A stretch of 64,000 nucleotides of DNA from Devosia sp. (lineage in GTDB: Bacteria; Pseudomonadota; Alphaproteobacteria; Rhizobiales; Devosiaceae), in contig NZ_JANQAH010000011.1 in NCBI RefSeq assembly GCF_024707125.1, forward strand, positions 558,001 to 622,000. Direction: 5' to 3'. How positions within the stretch are numbered: position 1 is the stretch's first letter; each line of letters begins with the position of its first letter. Shown in pieces: positions 27,624-35,867 of this stretch. The position numbers were made by a program, and so were the translations under genes. The notes below the pieces were generated by a model that worked only from the letters and a program-made list of their open reading frames with translations, had not been told where the DNA came from and did not search any database.

Positions 27624-28550
27624 ATGCCCTTGCTGACCGAAGCCGCCAAAGGCGTCTATGTAATTGCCGTCACACCATTTTTGGACAATGGCGATATCGA
27701 TTGGAATAGCGTCGACCGCATGGTCGACTTCTATGAGGAAAAAGGCGTCACCGGCCTCACCATCCTCGGCCTCTTGGGCGAAGCGCCCAAAATGACCTCC
27801 GAAGAATCCAAAGCCATCGCCAAGCGCGTCATCGGCCGCGCCAAGGTCCCGGTCATCGTCGGCGTCACCGCTCCCGGTCTCGCCCCCATGCGCGAACTCG
27901 CTGATTCCGTTATGGAAATGGGCGCCGCCGGCGTCATGGTCGCCCCACCCTGGACCACCAAAACCGACGACCAGGCCTACGCCTTCTACACCTCCGTCGG
28001 CGACGCCCTCGGCAAAACCCCCTGGGTCCTCCAGGATTATCCTCTTACGACCAACGTCACCATCGCCCCAAAAGTCATCGACCGCATCGTCAAGGACGTC
28101 CCCACCTGCGTCATGCTCAAGCATGAAGATTGGCCGGGCCTTGCCAAGATCACCGCCCTCCGCGCCTCCAGCGACAAGGGGGAAACCCGAAGAATTTCAA
28201 TCCTTTGCGGCAATGGCGGTCTCTTCCTCCCCGAGGAGATGGGCCGCGGCGCCGATGGCGCCATGACCGGTTTCTGCTACCCCGAAATGATGGTCGGCGT
28301 CGTCTCCAACTACGCCAAGGGCGACGTCGAACGCGCCCACGACATTTTTGACGCCTACCTCCCCCTCGCCCGCTACGAACAGCAGCAAGGCATTGGCCTC
28401 TCAGCAAGAAAGTACGTTCTCGCCAAGCGCGGCGTCATCTCTTCCGCTGCCTTGAGAAAACCCGGCGGAGCCTTGTCGCCGAAGGATATCGCCGACGTGG
28501 AACGCCTCCTCGCTCGCCAGGCAAAACGTCTCGCGGAGATCGGCGCATGA
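27624..28550 (+). CDS. DapA-family aldolase/dehydratase (2-keto-3-deoxy-sugar-acid type)
   Basis: 308 residues of the dihydrodipicolinate synthase/N-acetylneuraminate lyase family. The GLLGEAPKMTSEE segment (substrate carboxylate loop, canonical GTTGE), Tyr in LQDYPLTTN and the Schiff-base Lys in VMLKHEDWPG are in place. In the lysine enzyme the loop differs, and lysine biosynthesis genes are absent here, so cleavage or dehydration of a 2-keto-3-deoxy aldonate is more likely. Its last 4 bases overlap the following SDR start (ATGA). Confidence 0.9.
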   Translation: MPLLTEAAKGVYVIAVTPFLDNGDIDWNSVDRMVDFYEEKGVTGLTILGLLGEAPKMTSEESKAIAKRVIGRAKVPVIVGVTAPGLAPMRELADSVMEMGAAGVMVAPPWTTKTDDQAYAFYTSVGDALGKTPWVLQDYPLTTNVTIAPKVIDRIVKDVPTCVMLKHEDWPGLAKITALRASSDKGETRRISILCGNGGLFLPEEMGRGADGAMTGFCYPEMMVGVVSNYAKGDVERAHDIFDAYLPLARYEQQQGIGLSARKYVLAKRGVISSAALRKPGGALSPKDIADVERLLARQAKRLAEIGA

Positions 28551-29308
28551 AACTCGGTTTCGAAGGCAAGCGCGCCGTCGTCCTTGGCGCCAGCAAGGGT
28601 CTCGGCGCCGCCATAGCCCAAACCCTCGCCGCTGAAGGCGCCATCGTCATCGGCGGCGCCCGCTCGGTGGAAACCATTGAAAAACTTGGAAATAACATAA
28701 GCGGTTTGTCGCTGGACTTGACCGATCAGGCCTCCGTCCAGACCTTCATCGAGGGCATCCTCGCCCAGGGTGGCGCAGATATTCTCATCAACAATTCCGG
28801 TGGCCCGCCCCCCGGCGAGGCATCCGCCCTTCCCGCCGATGACTACACCAAGGCTTTCAACACCATGGCCGCCCCGCTGATATCAATCACCCAGGCACTA
28901 CTGCCGGGCATGCGCGAGAGAAAATGGGGCCGCATCATCACTTTGACTTCTTCCGGTGTGGAGTCGCCGCTCCCCCGCCTCGCCCTCTCCAACTCCATCC
29001 GCCAAGCTCTCGTCGGGTGGAGCAAGACCCTCGCCAGCGAGGTCGCCGCTGACAACATCACGGCCAACATCATCGTCCAGGGCCGCATCCACACGAGCCG
29101 CGTCGATGAACTCGACGCCGCCGCTGCCAGGCGGCTTGGTAAAAGTATCGAGGAGATAAAGGCCCAGTCGATTGCCACCATCCCAGCGGGCCGCTATGGC
29201 AGCGTGGAAGAATTGGCCAATGTCGTCGCCTTCATCGCCAGCGAGCGCGCCTCCTACGTCACCGGCAGCTTGATCCGCGTAGACGGCGGCATGATCCGCT
29301 CGATCTAG
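28547..29308 (+). CDS. SDR-family protein with degenerate active site
   Basis: 253 residues. The Rossmann loop reads LGASKGLG and the Asn/Ser region NNSGGPPPG...TLTSSGVESP is present, but the usual YxxxK is replaced by SNSIR (Ser for Tyr, Arg for Lys). The C-terminal VTGSLIRVDGG is typical. This matches a recognised BKR-like SDR subgroup that lacks a perfect catalytic tetrad and often occurs in catabolic operons. It may use a different base or play a binding role. Last gene of the dehydratase operon. Confidence 0.86.
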   Translation: MKLGFEGKRAVVLGASKGLGAAIAQTLAAEGAIVIGGARSVETIEKLGNNISGLSLDLTDQASVQTFIEGILAQGGADILINNSGGPPPGEASALPADDYTKAFNTMAAPLISITQALLPGMRERKWGRIITLTSSGVESPLPRLALSNSIRQALVGWSKTLASEVAADNITANIIVQGRIHTSRVDELDAAAARRLGKSIEEIKAQSIATIPAGRYGSVEELANVVAFIASERASYVTGSLIRVDGGMIRSI

Positions 29309-29360
29309 ACCGGCAACGGCCGAGAACAACTTTGGAAGCAGCCGGCGTCCGACGGTCGCT

Positions 29361-30194
29361 TCAACCCCGCGTCAGGCCGGCGCGATACTGCAGCGGCGTT
29401 TCCCCCAGCACCTGACGAAAGTCAGTAATAAAATGCTGCTGGCTCGAATATCCCAGATCATAGGCGATGCCGATCCAGTCGGGGGCATCGCTGGCGCGGA
29501 TCAGCTCGGCGGCAGCCAGCAGGCGCCGCCGCTGCAGGAACCACTTCAGGCCGATGCCGAGATAGTCCCGAAATAGTTGCTGCAACCAGCGCTCGCTGCG
29601 GACAAAGGCACCCGCGACCGCGGATACGGTAGTCAGGGCCTCGTCGGCTTCGATGGCAGCGATGATGGCATTAACGAGCGCGATATTCTCGTCCGGCTGC
29701 GGATCGAGCGACAGCAGCAGATCCGACAAGGCCGCCAGCGCCTCTTCATCGCTACCGGCCAGCAGATGCTCTATGCGCGCCTGATCCAAACCCAAAAACA
29801 CGCGGTCGAGCGGAAGGATCTGATCCTGAAGGTTTGATAGCTCCCCGCTCCAGAAGGCGTGGAAGGCGCCCGGGCGGAAGCGCGCGCCAATGATGCGACC
29901 GCTGCCGGACGCAGGATAGACCCGCTTGCCGCGGAAGGTCCCCTGAATGCCGGACTGATCGAGGGCCAGGAACACATCGACATAGGGCCGATGCATTACC
30001 TCGGCCGAGTGATAGGTGCCCTCTGCCACGTCCCAACGGATGACCCAAAAATGCTCGACAAAAGGCTTTAGCGGCTCAACCGGCGCCGTTGTGCTGAAAC
30101 GAACATGCCGCTCGAACCCGGCGGGATCGAGCCTTCCGCGCGGATCGTAAATCTCTGCGGGTTTTTGAAATACACCAATCTCATCCCGCGCCAT
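29361..30194 (-). CDS. AraC-family regulator (DUF6597-like N-terminal domain)
   Basis: 277 residues. The C-terminal HTH pair is clear, the second helix-turn-helix being IAYDLGYSSQQHFITDFRQVLGETP. The N-terminal part starts RFSTTAPVEPLKPFVEHFWVIRWDV, typical of AraC proteins that carry the PxxLxPFVExYW sensing domain. The frame extends far upstream over the VOC gene, but a GGAG 5 bases before ATG 30194 and loss of similarity beyond it decide the start; 30197 is also an ATG. It is divergent from the VOC gene (36 bases apart), which it may control. Confidence 0.85.
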   Translation of the reverse strand: MARDEIGVFQKPAEIYDPRGRLDPAGFERHVRFSTTAPVEPLKPFVEHFWVIRWDVAEGTYHSAEVMHRPYVDVFLALDQSGIQGTFRGKRVYPASGSGRIIGARFRPGAFHAFWSGELSNLQDQILPLDRVFLGLDQARIEHLLAGSDEEALAALSDLLLSLDPQPDENIALVNAIIAAIEADEALTTVSAVAGAFVRSERWLQQLFRDYLGIGLKWFLQRRRLLAAAELIRASDAPDWIGIAYDLGYSSQQHFITDFRQVLGETPLQYRAGLTRG

Positions 30195-30230
30195 CATGGC
30201 TCCATCAACAACGCAATATCGAGCAGACAA

Positions 30231-30653
30231 ATGAGCACCAAGCACTTCCTCCGCGGCATGGCCACCGTCAACTACTTCGCAGATAACGTCGCCGCCGCCC
30301 GCGACTGGTATTCGGAACTTTTCGGCGTCGAGGCCTATTTCCAGGTGCCGAGCCGGGACAACCCCGCCTATATCGAGTTTCGCATCGGCGACGATGCCGA
30401 CGAATTCGGTATCATCGACCGCAAATACGCGCCCGAAGGCATGCAGCAGGGACCGGGTGGCGCCATTCTGCTCTGGCATGTCGACGACATCGAAGCGGCC
30501 TTCACCCGCCTCAAGGCACTGGGTGCTACCGAATATGATCCGATCACCAAGCGCGGCGAAACGGGTTTCGTAACGGCCTCGGTGGTTGATCCGTTCGGCA
30601 ATGTTCTGGGGATCATGTACAACCCTCACTATGTCGAGTTGCACGGACACTAA
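30231..30653 (+). CDS. VOC-family (glyoxalase/bleomycin-resistance-like) protein
   Basis: 140 residues with the paired beta-alpha-beta-beta-beta modules of the vicinal oxygen chelate fold: VNYFADNVAAARDWYSELFGVE at the N-terminus and WHVDDIEAAFTRLKALGA...DPFGNVLGIMYNP at the C-terminus. Candidate metal ligands include Glu in IEFRIG and His in LLWHVDD. Function could be a lyase, dioxygenase or antibiotic-binding protein. Divergent from the AraC regulator. Confidence 0.88.
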   Translation: MSTKHFLRGMATVNYFADNVAAARDWYSELFGVEAYFQVPSRDNPAYIEFRIGDDADEFGIIDRKYAPEGMQQGPGGAILLWHVDDIEAAFTRLKALGATEYDPITKRGETGFVTASVVDPFGNVLGIMYNPHYVELHGH

Positions 30654-30749
30654 CAGGCGCTGCCGACGAATAATGTGGAGCGCAGCAACGGCGCGGCGAT
30701 GAATGCGCCGGGGAGTTGGGCGCCGCAAAATTGCGGCGCCCTTCGGACT

Positions 30750-30962
30750 CTAGTCGATCAGCTTGAGGTTGGTCGCCGATTCCTTGCCGTCACGGCCGGT
30801 CTCGAGCTCGTACTCAACCTTGTCGTTCTCGTAGAGGCCATCCAGTCCAGAACGCTGGACAGCAGAAATGTGCACGAACGCGTCCTTCCCGCCGCCCTCG
30901 GGCGAAATGAAACCGAACCCTTTGGTCGTGTTGAAGAACTTGACCGTGCCTTTGATAGCCAT
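30750..30962 (-). CDS. cspA: Cold-shock protein (CspA family)
   Basis: 70 residues, a single cold-shock domain with RNP1 (KGFGFISPE) and RNP2 (DAFVHIS) motifs. It binds single-stranded nucleic acids and acts as an RNA chaperone. The ATG at 30962 gives the canonical MAIKGTVKFFN start. About 300 bases upstream of it (30963-31264), up to the divergent LuxR gene, contain no gene; a long 5' leader would be normal for this family. Confidence 0.96.
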   Translation of the reverse strand: MAIKGTVKFFNTTKGFGFISPEGGGKDAFVHISAVQRSGLDGLYENDKVEYELETGRDGKESATNLKLID

Positions 30963-31264
30963 GAGCTTGCCTTTCCAGTTTGGAGGCGGGCAAATTATCG
31001 AAGTTCTCGAATGCCACAAGCCTCCCGATGCGCCATCGAGGACGATTTTAGCAGTTGGCACTGTCTCGCGCAGGCTTCCCGCGCCCTTGCATCTCGCTAG
31101 ACAGCGGCATGCCGACCAACTTTGCGAGAGCAAAGGCGGTCGATAGTTCGATCTGGTTTGCACCCTGTAGCAACCTCGCAACGGGCTTTTCTATCGGCGG
31201 GGGCGCCCTGTTAGCGCAGGGCCGACTGCTATATTCTCAGCAAATTGCGTTGTCGGGGGCAGAC

Positions 31265-32248
31265 ATGAACGTCGCGGCACCGAGCGAAGTGGATGATATC
31301 CTGGCCGTCGTAAAGGCCGAGCATGTCGCCTTCTGGATGAAGGACATCGAAGCTTACGAGCGCTGTCACCTGCACGCGCCCCACACCTGGTGGTGGAGCT
31401 ACTGGCGCCACGGAGGCCTCGCCATCCGGCATGGATGGGAGGAGATCGGCGAGCGCTCCCGCCAGGCAATGGCCGCTTTCCTCGCCCCCAGCCCGAGCTA
31501 CGCTTTCGAGACCAATTGGGACAATATGACGGTCCGTGTGAGCGGGGACATAGCCTGGGCGACGTTCCAGCTCCACTACCCCGGCAGCGACGGGCCTATA
31601 AGCGATCTGCCAGGCACCACCAGCCTCGCCTACGAGCTGAGGATTCTTGAGAAACACGACGGAGAATGGAGGATCGCGCTGGTCAGCGTCATGGTCCCGG
31701 GCCTGGATCAACTGGGCGGGCCCGTATTGAGGCTCGGGCTTGATGGACGCGTCATCTGGAAAAGTGCGGACGCCGAAGAGGCCCTCGCGAATGACGATGA
31801 CCTGGTCATCCGCAACGGTCAGCTCCGCATACGCAATCGCGCCGCCGACCTGCGACTGCAGTCCGCCATCCAGTGGGCGGCGCAACGCGATCGCTTCCTC
31901 ATGGCTCGACGGGGAGCGATGCCTGTCATCATGGATGCCGGCGAAGGGTTGCCGACCAGGCTTTGGTGGGTCGTGGCAGAGTCAGGCATGATCCTGTTCT
32001 CGTTCGGCAATTCCCACCTGGTCGAGGAGCGGCTGGCGATGGCTGCGTCGGCCTTTGGCCTGTCCCCCTCGCAGCTGCGACTTGCCAACAGGATCGTCCA
32101 GGGACAGTCGCTGGTGGAGATTGCCGACGCCAGTGGCGTGAGCATCAATACGGTTCGCACGCATCTCAGGCGCATGTTCGACAAGGTCGGCGTCCATACG
32201 CAGCCGGCGCTGGTGCGGGTGCTGCTCTCGGTCGCCGCACCGCGCTAG
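31265..32248 (+). CDS. LuxR-type HTH regulator with NTF2/SnoaL-like N-terminal domain
   Basis: 327 residues. The C-terminal domain has the GerE/LuxR helix-turn-helix: FGLSPSQLRLANRIVQGQSLVEIADASGVSINTVRTHLRRMFDKVGV. The N-terminal ~135 residues resemble an NTF2-like/SnoaL domain (VKAEHVAFWMKDIEAYERCHL, then the WRI strand), an unusual sensor for a LuxR protein. No receiver or autoinducer domain is visible. A near-perfect palindrome follows the stop, ahead of the aldehyde dehydrogenase gene. ATG at 31265 was chosen because a GGGGG site precedes it and the domain begins there. Confidence 0.82.
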   Translation: MNVAAPSEVDDILAVVKAEHVAFWMKDIEAYERCHLHAPHTWWWSYWRHGGLAIRHGWEEIGERSRQAMAAFLAPSPSYAFETNWDNMTVRVSGDIAWATFQLHYPGSDGPISDLPGTTSLAYELRILEKHDGEWRIALVSVMVPGLDQLGGPVLRLGLDGRVIWKSADAEEALANDDDLVIRNGQLRIRNRAADLRLQSAIQWAAQRDRFLMARRGAMPVIMDAGEGLPTRLWWVVAESGMILFSFGNSHLVEERLAMAASAFGLSPSQLRLANRIVQGQSLVEIADASGVSINTVRTHLRRMFDKVGVHTQPALVRVLLSVAAPR

Positions 32249-32253
32249 AGGAG

Positions 32254-32273
32254 TGTCACTCGATCGGGTGACA
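32254..32273. promoter_or_regulatory. 20-bp palindrome upstream of the aldehyde dehydrogenase gene
   Basis: TGTCACTCGATCGGGTGACA reads the same on both strands except for one base pair. It lies 6 bases after the LuxR-type gene and 53 bases before the aldehyde dehydrogenase start. No T-tract follows, so an operator is more likely than a terminator. Confidence 0.55.
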
Positions 32274-32326
32274 GTGGATTCCGCCAGCATCCATCAAGCT
32301 CTGCTAGATTTGCGAGGACACTGATC

Positions 32327-33736
32327 ATGACCTTCAGGCTTCTCATCGATGGCCAACTGGTTGCTGGCGACGCCTCCTCCCCCGTGCTCAATCCAGCGAC
32401 CGAAGAGGTACTTGCCGAGTGCCCGAGAGCCTCCGAAGCACAACTCAACCATGCGGTAGCTGCAGCAAAGACCGCATTTCCCACCTGGGCCGCAACACCC
32501 ATCGACCACCGCAGGGATATTCTCCAGGCCATCGCCGATCGCGTCGATGCGCATGCCGACGAACTGGCGCGATTGCTAACCCAGGAACAGGGCAAGCCGA
32601 TCGACAGCGCCAAGGGCGAACTCTGGTTTCTGGCGCACGCCTTCCGCTCGCATGCCGCGTACGAAATAGCCGGCGAGGTGATGAGCAATGGTGCCGGAAA
32701 CCATGTTGAGCTGCACCGCAAACCGCTGGGAGTCGTGGCGCTGGTCCTGCCCTGGAACTTCCCGATGGCCCTGCTGGCCTTCAAACTGCCTTTCGCCCTG
32801 CTGGCCGGCAATACGGTGATCGCCAAGCCCGCCCCAACAACGCCGCTGACCACGCTGCGGCTCGGGGAATTACTGGCCGATCTATTGCCAGCCGGGGTCC
32901 TCAACGTCATCGCCGACGACAACGATCTCGGCGACGCCCTGACGCAACACCCGGATATCCGAAAGGTTTCCTTCACCGGATCGGCGGCGACTGGCCGCAA
33001 GGTGATGGCCAATGCTTCGGCCACGCTAAAACGTCTATCGCTCGAACTCGGCGGCAACGACGCCGCCATCGTGCTCGACGACGCCAACCCCAAGGAAGTG
33101 GCACCAAAACTGTTCGCCTCTGCCTTCGGCAATAGCGGCCAGGTCTGCATCGCCATCAAGCGTCTCTATGTGCACGACGCCATCTACGACGCCATGTGCG
33201 CGGAACTCGCCACCCTGGCGGACGCTGCTGTTGTCGGTGATGGCTTCGAGCAGGGGACGACGCATGGCCCGCTCCAGAACAAGGCTCAGTTCGAAAGAGT
33301 TCTCGACATCCTCGACGACGCCAGAAAGTCCGGAACCGTGATCGCCGGCGGCACGCGGCCTGACCGTCCGGGTTACTTCCTGAGACCGACAATCGTTCGC
33401 GACATCGCGGAGGGAACGCGGCTCGTCGACGAGGAACAGTTCGGACCGGTACTGCCCGTGATCCGCTTCACCGACGACGAAGACGTCCTCGCCCGCGCCA
33501 ACAACTCCCCATACGGACTGGGCGGCTCGATCTGGTCGCCGGACTTGGCACGCGCCAGTGCGCTCGCCGAGCGGATGGATGCGGGAACAGTCGGCATCAA
33601 CCAGCATGTGGGGATCGACGCTGATGTGCCATTCGGCGGCTCCAAGCAATCAGGCATCGGCACCGAACTGGGCAAGGAGGGGTTGCTCGAATTCACGCAG
33701 CTGAAAGTGATTTCGTCGCCGAGGCTCGCAACGTAA
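32327..33736 (+). CDS. NAD(P)-dependent aldehyde dehydrogenase
   Basis: 469 residues, ALDH superfamily. PWNFPMALLAFKLPFALLAGN (oxyanion Asn), FTGSAATG (cofactor loop), ELGGND (general base Glu) and GNSGQVCIAIKR (catalytic Cys) are all intact, along with the C-terminal FGGSKQSGIG. The VCIA context resembles subfamilies acting on succinate semialdehyde-like or phenylacetaldehyde-like substrates, but the substrate is not decided by sequence. Stands alone downstream of the LuxR-type regulator. Confidence 0.92.
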   Translation: MTFRLLIDGQLVAGDASSPVLNPATEEVLAECPRASEAQLNHAVAAAKTAFPTWAATPIDHRRDILQAIADRVDAHADELARLLTQEQGKPIDSAKGELWFLAHAFRSHAAYEIAGEVMSNGAGNHVELHRKPLGVVALVLPWNFPMALLAFKLPFALLAGNTVIAKPAPTTPLTTLRLGELLADLLPAGVLNVIADDNDLGDALTQHPDIRKVSFTGSAATGRKVMANASATLKRLSLELGGNDAAIVLDDANPKEVAPKLFASAFGNSGQVCIAIKRLYVHDAIYDAMCAELATLADAAVVGDGFEQGTTHGPLQNKAQFERVLDILDDARKSGTVIAGGTRPDRPGYFLRPTIVRDIAEGTRLVDEEQFGPVLPVIRFTDDEDVLARANNSPYGLGGSIWSPDLARASALAERMDAGTVGINQHVGIDADVPFGGSKQSGIGTELGKEGLLEFTQLKVISSPRLAT

Positions 33737-33862
33737 CCGAGCCGCCGGCCCTCGAGATATTCGGGATAATTTCACGCCAATTTCGCTCCGTTTTCCAGAT
33801 TTCGCATCCGAACGGCGGGATGCTCGCCTCCGCTGCCACCGCCGGCAGAAGAGGAGCGATCC

Positions 33863-34122
33863 GTGAGTATTCCCTTTGTCTCCCATAGTCGAAAACAAGG
33901 CGCGAAACTGGCGGCAATCCTTGCAAGGATAGGCGGTGTCGTCCGCGCCCTGTGCAGCTTGGCCAGCCTCCCCCGGTCCGCGCGTATCTCGATTTTCTGA
34001 ACGACGAACAATTGGCAGAGATCGGCATCCAGCGCTTCTCGCAGCGCGAGCGCTGGCTCGATGGCAGGGAGACCTCGCTCCCTTCGAGCAGTAATTATGA
34101 CACCCGCCCGAACGACCTCTAG
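33863..34122 (+). pseudogene. DUF1127-family small protein, disrupted by a 1-base frameshift
   Basis: A GAGGAG site 6 bases before GTG 33863 opens a frame ending near SLASLPRS; the following segment YLDFLNDEQLAEIGIQRF, the hallmark of DUF1127 (YjiS-like) proteins, is in another frame and ends at TAG 34122. Adding one C to the C5 run at 33970-33974 joins them into an 86-residue protein. DUF1127 proteins are Arg-rich small regulators of RNA or phosphate/carbon metabolism in alphaproteobacteria. The remaining bases of 33737-34204 show nothing else. Confidence 0.72.
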
Positions 34123-34204
34123 GACCAACTTTGTGGACGAGTGCGCTGGAACCACCGCTGATGTTCGGGCATAGTTGCGGGCGGCGCGACGGAACATTCC
34201 ATCC

Positions 34205-35836
34205 ATGTCGGTTTTCGGCTTCGCTGGTCATACGCTCGATCTAAAACAAGGCAGGCTCCGCAACAGTCGCGGCGAGGTGATGCTGCGCCCCAAATCGCTT
34301 GAATTGCTCACCTATCTTGTCCGCAATCCTGGCCGAGTCATCGGCAGGGACGAACTGATCGAGGCGGTGTGGCCGGACGTCGTTGTCTCCGACGATTCAC
34401 TGAGCCAGTGTCTCAAGGACATCAGGGCCGCCCTTGGCCCCGAGGCGGGGGGATTTATCCGTACCGTGCCACGGCGAGGTCTTATCCTCGACGAGCAACG
34501 CCTCTCGATGCATGGCGACGAGCAAGACCAAGCGCCCCAAAGGCGGCCGACGGCCGAGAGACCTTCGATTGCCGTGCTACCCTTTGAGACTGCCGCTGCC
34601 GAACACGAGTGGTTCTCCGACGGAATTGCCGAAGATATCACCACGGCGCTGGCCAGAAACGGCAGGCTAAAGGTCGTATCGAAGAACTACAGTTTCGCCT
34701 TCAAAAGGACGGAGCGCCGGGGCGCCGAGATCGCCCACGAGCTCGGCGTCACATACCTTCTCGAAGGCAGCGTCCGCCTCGCCGGTGAGCGCACAAGGGT
34801 ATCGATCCGCCTCCTCGTCGGCGCCACGGGCGAATTGCTGTGGGCGGAACGGTTCGACCGGCAGGTGGCGGATATCTTTGCCATTCAGGATGAGATCACC
34901 GAGGCCGTCGTCGCCCATCTCGAACTCGAACTATTGCCCGAAGAGAAACGCGCGATCCAGCAGGCTCGAACTACCAACCTTGAGGCCTATAACTACGAGC
35001 TTAGAGGCCGCCAGCTCGCAGTTGTCCTGACCCGGTCGTACTTGCTGCCGGCCCGTCGCATGTACGGCAAGGCCGCCGAACTCGATCCGAACTATGCCCG
35101 CGCCTATGCTGGCATGGCGATCTGCGACTGCTATCTGCGCGATTGGCATGGCGAGGACGTCTCGCTGACGACGACACTGGCCATGGCTGACAAGGCGATC
35201 CATCTCGATCCCGGCCTGGCCGAGGCGCATGCAGCCAGAGGCTTTGCGCTGTTCTGCAACGAGCAATATGTGGAAGCCGACCACGCCTATCGGACGGCCC
35301 TATCCATCGACCCCAATTCCTACGAGGCCAATTTCTTTTTCGCCATGACCCTGGCGCGCTTCACCGCCGACAGGGAGCAAGCCCTTGCAAGCTTCACGCT
35401 GACCGCCCGGTTGCGAGCAGATGACTACGTCTCGCCGATGATGGCAGCGAGCTACCTGCCCAAAGACGACCCGCAGAAACTGGACTGGGCAATCATCGCC
35501 GTAGAACGAGCGGGCCGCGCCAGTGAGTTGCACCCCGAAAACGCCGCTCCCTTGCATCGTGGCGCCGTGGCCCTTGCCCATCTCGGTCATAAGGACAAGG
35601 CGTATGCCTGGCTCGACCGCGCGTTGGTGATTGATCCGACAGACTTCATCGCGCAGGTCAATGCAGCATGCGTCTGTTCGCTATTGGGTGACATGGATCG
35701 GGCACTGGATCACCTGGAGCGCGCCGCCCGCAACGTCCCTCAAAACACCATAGATATGCTCCGAAGCGATCCCGACTTCGAGGCCCTCCGAACGCATCCG
35801 CGCTTTGAACTAATCCTTCGGTCGAGAAACCCGTAA
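34205..35836 (+). CDS. CadC-like winged-helix regulator with TPR domain
   Basis: 543 residues. An N-terminal OmpR/PhoB-type winged helix (about residues 5-98; LRPKSLELLTYLVRNPGRVIG...VSDDSLSQCLKDIRAALG) is followed by a TolB/adenylate-cyclase-associated domain (PSIAVLPFETAAAEHEWFSDGIAEDI) and a series of TPR repeats up to the end. No membrane helix is obvious between them, unlike CadC, so it is probably cytoplasmic. Such proteins are common solitary regulators in Rhizobiales. It is not linked to an evident operon; the next gene is convergent. Confidence 0.88.
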   Translation: MSVFGFAGHTLDLKQGRLRNSRGEVMLRPKSLELLTYLVRNPGRVIGRDELIEAVWPDVVVSDDSLSQCLKDIRAALGPEAGGFIRTVPRRGLILDEQRLSMHGDEQDQAPQRRPTAERPSIAVLPFETAAAEHEWFSDGIAEDITTALARNGRLKVVSKNYSFAFKRTERRGAEIAHELGVTYLLEGSVRLAGERTRVSIRLLVGATGELLWAERFDRQVADIFAIQDEITEAVVAHLELELLPEEKRAIQQARTTNLEAYNYELRGRQLAVVLTRSYLLPARRMYGKAAELDPNYARAYAGMAICDCYLRDWHGEDVSLTTTLAMADKAIHLDPGLAEAHAARGFALFCNEQYVEADHAYRTALSIDPNSYEANFFFAMTLARFTADREQALASFTLTARLRADDYVSPMMAASYLPKDDPQKLDWAIIAVERAGRASELHPENAAPLHRGAVALAHLGHKDKAYAWLDRALVIDPTDFIAQVNAACVCSLLGDMDRALDHLERAARNVPQNTIDMLRSDPDFEALRTHPRFELILRSRNP

Positions 35837-35867
35837 GACATCAGGCCGCCTGACGCACTTCGGGCGT

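Noticed and set aside
33650-34231. Minus-strand open frames of 144-193 codons in the gap after the aldehyde dehydrogenase gene
   Set aside because: No recognisable domain, no ribosome-binding site; the plus strand carries the DUF1127 remnant.
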